Both the position numbers and the translations under genes were made by a program. Below are positions 36,943-40,932 of a stretch of 40,932 bases of DNA, one piece after another. This DNA is from Candidatus Methanoflexus mossambicus (GTDB lineage: Archaea > Methanobacteriota > Methanobacteria > Methanobacteriales > Methanobacteriaceae): NCBI GenBank assembly GCA_031261915.1, contig JAISIT010000038.1, forward strand, positions 1 to 40,932, written 5' to 3'. The notes under the pieces were generated by a model. That model saw nothing but the letters and a program-made list of their open reading frames with translations. It was not told the origin of the DNA and did no database searches. The number at the start of each line of letters is the position of its first letter. Within the stretch, counting starts at the first letter, position 1.

Positions 36943-37120
36943 GAAAATTTCTCCATTATATAATATTTATTTATTATTATTTTTATTAATAGTAACATTA
37001 ATAGTAATTTTTAGTAGTATAATAGTAATTTTTAGTAGTAATTTTAATAAATTTAAGAAATTTAAGAAATTTAATAATATTAATAATATTTGATAATAAT
37101 ATTTGATAATAATATTTAAA

Positions 37121-38467
37121 TTATAATTTAGAGTTAAAATAATCTGATACATCACCAATAGCTACTAATTCTTGCTCTCCTGTAGACATATTCTTTATAT
37201 TCACACTATTTTTACTTAATTCGTCTTCACCAATGAGAACAATATATTTAGAATTTAATTTATCTGCAGCTTTTATTAATTTCTTAAATTTTCTTTGTGC
37301 TAAATCAAGTTCTACCTTTTTATTATCTTTTCTTAATGTTTGAGCTATTTTAAATGAGTAATCTCTTGTATTATCTGACATTGGAGCAACATAAATATCA
37401 ACAATAGCTTCTTCAAGTATATTGCCATTGTTTTGATTCGAATTCTTATCATTTTTATTTTTTTGATTAACAATCTCATCATAAGCATTCATTAATCTAT
37501 CAAAACCAAAAGCAAAACCTGTTGATTCAACACTTTCTCCTCCAAAGAGTTTAACAAGATTATATGATCCTCCACCAGCCACTTGTTTTTGAGCCCCAAG
37601 AGATGGAATATAAATCTCAAAAACAATACCAGTATAATAATCTAAGCCCCTTGCAACTGAAGGATTGATTTTATAATTTTTAACATTAAATGATTTTAAA
37701 CAATCTACAAATTGAACTAAATCATTTAAACTATCTTTAACATTATCTAAATTTTCATAATTTTTAAATAGCTTAAATATATCATCTAAAACCTCATCCC
37801 CACCAATTAAATCAAGAAGATTTATTAAAATAGTAACTAAATCATTATTAATGTCAAATTGTTCTTTATCATTTAAAGAAGAAACTAATAATTCTTTATT
37901 TCCTTTATCTATTAGAATCATTATTTTTTCTTGGATGTCCTCATCTATTTCAAAGGATTTAAATAAATTCCTAATAATTGAAAGGTTATTTATATGTATT
38001 TCTGCTTCATTTAAACCTAAACGATTAAGACAATCTTCTGCCATAGCTATTATCTCTGCTTCCCCTTCTGGAAACTTTGCACCAATTAATTCACAACCTA
38101 ATTGCCAAAATTGACGGAACCTCCCTTTTTGAGGTCTTTCATATCTAAAACAACTCCCAAAATAATATAATTTTAATGGTTTAGCTACTTTTTGAAGTTC
38201 ATTTAAATATAAACGTGCAACAGGAGCTGTTAATTCTGGGCGAAGAGCCAGTTCTCTGCCAGATTTATCTTCAAAATTATATAACTGTTCAACTATTTGA
38301 TCTCCAGATTTCGTTGTAAAAAGTGATAATTCTTCAAATAAAGGAGTTTTAATCTCTTGATAAGCATAATTTTCAAAAACATCTCGCAATATATTTTCAA
38401 CTTTTTTTCTATTTTTCATTTCTTCAAATAAAAAGTCTCTTGTTCCCCGTGGTTTATTAAATTTCAT
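37121..38467 (-). CDS. hisS: Histidyl-tRNA synthetase
   Basis: This 448-aa class II aminoacyl-tRNA synthetase starts MKFNKPRGTRDFLFEEMKNR, with GTGAT before ATG 38467. Motif 2 is YYFGSCFRYERPQKGRFRQF. The histidine-specific boxes are GLDYYTGIVFEIYI and the GGGSYNLVKLFGGE/GFAFGFDRL region (motif 3). A C-terminal anticodon-binding domain follows from about 355 (VDIYVAPMSDNTRDYSFKIA). An asparagine/lysine-rich insert at about 337-352 (NQKNKNDKNSNQNNGN) separates catalytic and anticodon domains, which is unusual but typical of low-complexity growth in this genome. It is a single-copy housekeeping gene, divergent from the pirin gene. Confidence 0.97.
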   Translation of the reverse strand: MKFNKPRGTRDFLFEEMKNRKKVENILRDVFENYAYQEIKTPLFEELSLFTTKSGDQIVEQLYNFEDKSGRELALRPELTAPVARLYLNELQKVAKPLKLYYFGSCFRYERPQKGRFRQFWQLGCELIGAKFPEGEAEIIAMAEDCLNRLGLNEAEIHINNLSIIRNLFKSFEIDEDIQEKIMILIDKGNKELLVSSLNDKEQFDINNDLVTILINLLDLIGGDEVLDDIFKLFKNYENLDNVKDSLNDLVQFVDCLKSFNVKNYKINPSVARGLDYYTGIVFEIYIPSLGAQKQVAGGGSYNLVKLFGGESVESTGFAFGFDRLMNAYDEIVNQKNKNDKNSNQNNGNILEEAIVDIYVAPMSDNTRDYSFKIAQTLRKDNKKVELDLAQRKFKKLIKAADKLNSKYIVLIGEDELSKNSVNIKNMSTGEQELVAIGDVSDYFNSKL

Positions 38468-38819
38468 TAAATCACTATATTAAATCATTATAAATGGATA
38501 ATTAGTATTAAATAAACTTTCAAAAAAAGTTTGATCAAAATATACATATATCATTATTAGAATTAAAATTATTAGAATTAAAATTATTAAAATTAAAATT
38601 ATTAGAATTAATAGTATTATTAATTAAAGTAATAAAAAAAATAAAAACATATAAAAAAAATAAATTAAATATATTATAATTAACAGTATTTATAACAATA
38701 TAATTAAATAATAATTTATATATTTTAAACTATTTAAATTTATTTAAAAATTTATTAAAATAGAGTATTGAATATAATTAAAAATTAATAAATAAATAAA
38801 AATAAAATTAAGGATTAAA
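38468..38819. other. Gene-free stretch with 15-bp tandem repeat and divergent promoters
   Basis: This 352-bp spacer between divergent hisS (minus) and the pirin gene (plus) must hold both promoters. At 38553-38612 there are four tandem copies of a 15-mer (ATTATTAGAATTAAA, with small changes in copies 3 and 4). A TTTATATATTTT element near 38715-38726 and further AT runs are possible TATA boxes for the pirin gene, about 95 bp upstream of its start. Nothing else is recognisable, and there is no RNA gene. Confidence 0.6.
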
Positions 38820-39698
38820 ATGACTATTAAAAATATTAAAAAAAGAATAACTGGACAAGCCACACAAGATGGAGCTGGAGTTAAATTAATTCGAGTTTTA
38901 GGATATGAAAATGTTAAAGATATAGATCCGTTTTTAATGTTAGATGCTTTTGATAGCACAAATCCTGAAGATTATATTGCAGGTTTTCCAATGCACCCCC
39001 ATAGAGGAATTGAAACTATTACTTACCTCATAGAAGGTCATATTGAACATAAAGATAGCTTAGGAAATGGAGGAACAATACATAAAGGAGAATCACAATG
39101 GATGACAGCAGGTAGTGGAATTATGCATGAAGAAATGCCAAAAGAAGATGATAGATTATTTGGTCTTCAAATTTGGTTAAATCTTCCAAAAAAAGATAAA
39201 ATGACAGACCCAAATTACTTTGATATTAAAAATGATATGATTAAAGAAATTAATATTGATGAAGGTCATGTAAGAGTAATTTCTGGAGAGTTTAATGGAC
39301 ATAAAGGTATCACGGGTAAATTTATTAAAGCTACTTTAATTGATTTTAGCTTAAAACCAAACAATGAACTTATAATTCCTGTAAATACTGAAGATAATGC
39401 TTTCGTCTATGTTTTTGAAGGAAATGGATACTTTGGAAATAACATGAATAATGATAATAAAATAGATAATAAAATAAATAACAACGTAGAAAATAAAACT
39501 GTAGCTATTTTTGATGACGGTGATGAAATTAAAGTAAAATCAGGAGTTAATGGCATAAGATTCCTATTATTTGCAGGAAAACCATTAAAAGAACCAATAG
39601 CTTGGGGTGGACCAATTGTGATGAATGACGAATCAGAACTAATAAATGCTTTTGATGAGCTTCAAAATGGAAAATTTATTAAAAATACTGACAATTAA
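38820..39698 (+). CDS. Pirin family protein
   Basis: This 292-aa bicupin contains the pirin signature FPMHPHRGIETITYLIEG with metal ligands H59 and H61, followed by GSGIMHEEMP with H103 and E105. The N-terminal cupin also has LGNGGTIHKGESQWMTAG. Pirins bind iron; some bacterial members act as quercetin dioxygenases and others regulate metabolic enzymes. In archaea the role is unknown. The C-terminal cupin has an N/K/D-rich insert (NNMNNDNKIDNKINNNVENK) around residues 207-226. aroE follows 42 bp downstream in the same direction. Confidence 0.9.
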   Translation: MTIKNIKKRITGQATQDGAGVKLIRVLGYENVKDIDPFLMLDAFDSTNPEDYIAGFPMHPHRGIETITYLIEGHIEHKDSLGNGGTIHKGESQWMTAGSGIMHEEMPKEDDRLFGLQIWLNLPKKDKMTDPNYFDIKNDMIKEINIDEGHVRVISGEFNGHKGITGKFIKATLIDFSLKPNNELIIPVNTEDNAFVYVFEGNGYFGNNMNNDNKIDNKINNNVENKTVAIFDDGDEIKVKSGVNGIRFLLFAGKPLKEPIAWGGPIVMNDESELINAFDELQNGKFIKNTDN

Positions 39699-39740
39699 GT
39701 TCTTAAAAAAGCATAATAATAAAAAACAAAGAATGATATT

Positions 39741-40739
39741 ATGATAAATTCAAAAACACAGTTAATGGGACTTATTGGTCATCCTGTAGAACATAGTATT
39801 TCTGCAAATATGCACAATGCAATTTATAAAGCATTAAATTTAAATTATGCCTATTTAAATTTTGATGTGAAAACAGATGATTTAAAAAAAGCTATTGATG
39901 GGGCTAAAACATTAAATGTCCTTGGATATAATGTTACAATTCCACATAAGATTAATGTAATGAAATATCTTGATGAAATTGATTTTATGGCTAAAATGAT
40001 TGGTGCTGTAAACACTATTCATTTTAAAGAATATCAAAATGATAAAACAAAGACATTATGCACAAAAGCTATTGGATACAATACCGATGGTATTGGTGCT
40101 GTTGAAGCTATTACTGAAGAAATAAATCTTAAAAATAAAAAAGTAGTAGTTTTAGGTGCTGGTGGAGCTTCAAGAGCCATAGCATTCCAAATAGCTATTT
40201 CTGGAATAAATGAACTTGTCATATTAAACAGAACAGATGAAAAAGCAAAAATATTATCTAATGAATGTGAAAATAAATTAACTCAATTAAATAAATCCAA
40301 TCAATCAAATAAATCCAATCAATCAAATAAATCCAATCAATTACATACTCAAAACAATTCCAAAATAAAAGAAAAAATTGATTTTAATGAAAACATGATT
40401 TTTAAATATGGAAATCTTTTAAATATTGAAGAAGAACTTAAAAATGCTGATGTTTTAATAAATACTACTTCTGTCGGTTTATATCCTAATATCAATGATA
40501 AACCATTAGCTATTGCAGATATGATGCATTCTGATTTAGTTGTTAATGATATTGTATACAATCCAATAGACACAGGACTACTTAAAGAAGCAAAAATAGC
40601 TGGAGCAAAAACAATTCCTGGAACAAAAATGTTGATTTACCAAGGAGCAGTTAGCTTTAATATTTGGACAGGACATGATGCACCAATTGATGTCATGGAA
40701 AAAGCCGTTTATAAATCAAGATCCCAATTAAAACACTAA
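39741..40739 (+). CDS. aroE: Shikimate dehydrogenase (NADP)
   Basis: This 332-aa enzyme of aromatic amino acid synthesis reduces 3-dehydroshikimate to shikimate. The shikimate site is GHPVEHSISANMHNAIY and NVTIPHKINVMKYLDE (with the catalytic Lys); GAVNTIHF and NTDGIGAVEAI follow. The NADP loop is VLGAGGASRAIAFQI, and LINTTSVGLYPN, NDIVYNPIDT and YQGAVSFNIWTG complete the pattern. An internal tandem repeat inserts NKSNQS units at residues 184-200, making it longer than the usual 270-290 aa. The core residues are intact, so it should be active. Confidence 0.96.
   Translation: MINSKTQLMGLIGHPVEHSISANMHNAIYKALNLNYAYLNFDVKTDDLKKAIDGAKTLNVLGYNVTIPHKINVMKYLDEIDFMAKMIGAVNTIHFKEYQNDKTKTLCTKAIGYNTDGIGAVEAITEEINLKNKKVVVLGAGGASRAIAFQIAISGINELVILNRTDEKAKILSNECENKLTQLNKSNQSNKSNQSNKSNQLHTQNNSKIKEKIDFNENMIFKYGNLLNIEEELKNADVLINTTSVGLYPNINDKPLAIADMMHSDLVVNDIVYNPIDTGLLKEAKIAGAKTIPGTKMLIYQGAVSFNIWTGHDAPIDVMEKAVYKSRSQLKH
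40290..40340 (+). repeat. In-frame 18-bp tandem repeat inside aroE
   Basis: There are almost three copies of an 18-mer (AATAAATCCAATCAATCA), encoding NKSNQS, NKSNQS and NKSNQL. They lie in a surface loop after the nucleotide-binding motif. The unit is a multiple of three, so length change would not break the enzyme. Confidence 0.9.
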
Positions 40740-40818
40740 AATAAAAGAAAATATTAAATTAAGAAAATATTAAATTACTATTAAAATAAAAATTATATTT
40801 AATTTTATTTATTAAAAG

Positions 40819-40932
40819 AGGCTGTCCCACAAATATTTTGGTGATTAATTTTTTTTCTTATGAAAAATGTTTAAATAGTTGATTAAACAAATATATTTGT
40901 TAGATTTTATTATTATTTGGTATGTAGGTGTT
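40819..40932 (+). mobile_element. Probable insertion-sequence end, element continues beyond the window
   Basis: GAGGCTGTCCCACAAATATT, starting at 40819 after the aroE gene, is the sort of terminal inverted repeat that begins many insertion sequences. About 110 bp of leader-like AT-rich DNA follows, with no transposase start visible before the window ends. Its CTGTCCCA is complementary to TGGGACAG near position 106. No transposase sequence is visible, so this is a suggestion only. Confidence 0.35.

Noticed and set aside
36967..37158. 63-aa open frame between hisI and hisS
   Set aside because: It is made almost only of I, L, N and K from AT-repeat DNA, overlaps the end of hisS and has no ribosome-binding site.

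Overview
The window is about 41 kb of extremely AT-rich DNA. It has archaeal ribosome-binding sites (GGTG and GGAG types), TATA-like boxes, an archaeal-type PIN-ATPase-KH protein, asparagine/lysine-rich loops inside conserved enzymes and several triplet microsatellites. Together these point to a host-associated methanogen of the Methanobrevibacter type. The genus is an inference from style and gene content, not proven here. No tRNA, rRNA or CRISPR array was seen.

Layout. Positions 1-445 hold a decayed small gene and a possible insertion-sequence edge. 459-5383 is an accessory stretch: an AAA-ATPase/PD-(D/E)XK protein, a VapBC-like pair, an AlkC-like HEAT-repeat protein and a STAND/ORC-like ATPase. 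5384-5747 carries two near-identical 55-bp hairpin repeats, followed by a sugar isomerase-like TIM barrel.

6803-26468 is a full type 1 BREX phage-defence locus. Reading on the minus strand the order is brxA, brxB, brxC, a tyrosine recombinase, a PIN-nuclease pair (copy 2), the pglX region, pglZ, brxL, and a second PIN pair (copy 1). The pglX region is built as an inversion switch. A full-length pglX lies on the plus strand, facing a promoterless 764-aa C-terminal pglX cassette on the minus strand. A near-perfect 53-bp inverted repeat lies inside both copies. Inverting 15156-16691 would move the promoter, start codon and first 440 residues onto the other cassette in frame, giving a 1204-aa PglX with a different recognition region that is collinear with pglZ-brxL. 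This architecture is known for phase-variable PglX in bacteria; here it appears in a probable archaeon.

The least explained part is the two-gene module (a helical protein of about 197 aa followed by a PIN-domain protein of about 223 aa). It occurs twice, in the same order and under a duplicated promoter block, once on each side of the pglX-pglZ-brxL cassette. Copy 1 looks intact, while the PIN gene of copy 2 is frameshifted. I regard it as a candidate BREX-embedded accessory or toxin-antitoxin system.

26663-40739 is more ordinary chromosome: a PIN/ATPase/KH protein, four tandem TPR genes (two sharing a 765-bp repeat), a TMEM175-type channel, an orphan HEPN protein, hisI, hisS, a pirin and aroE. 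The right edge has what looks like an insertion-sequence end.
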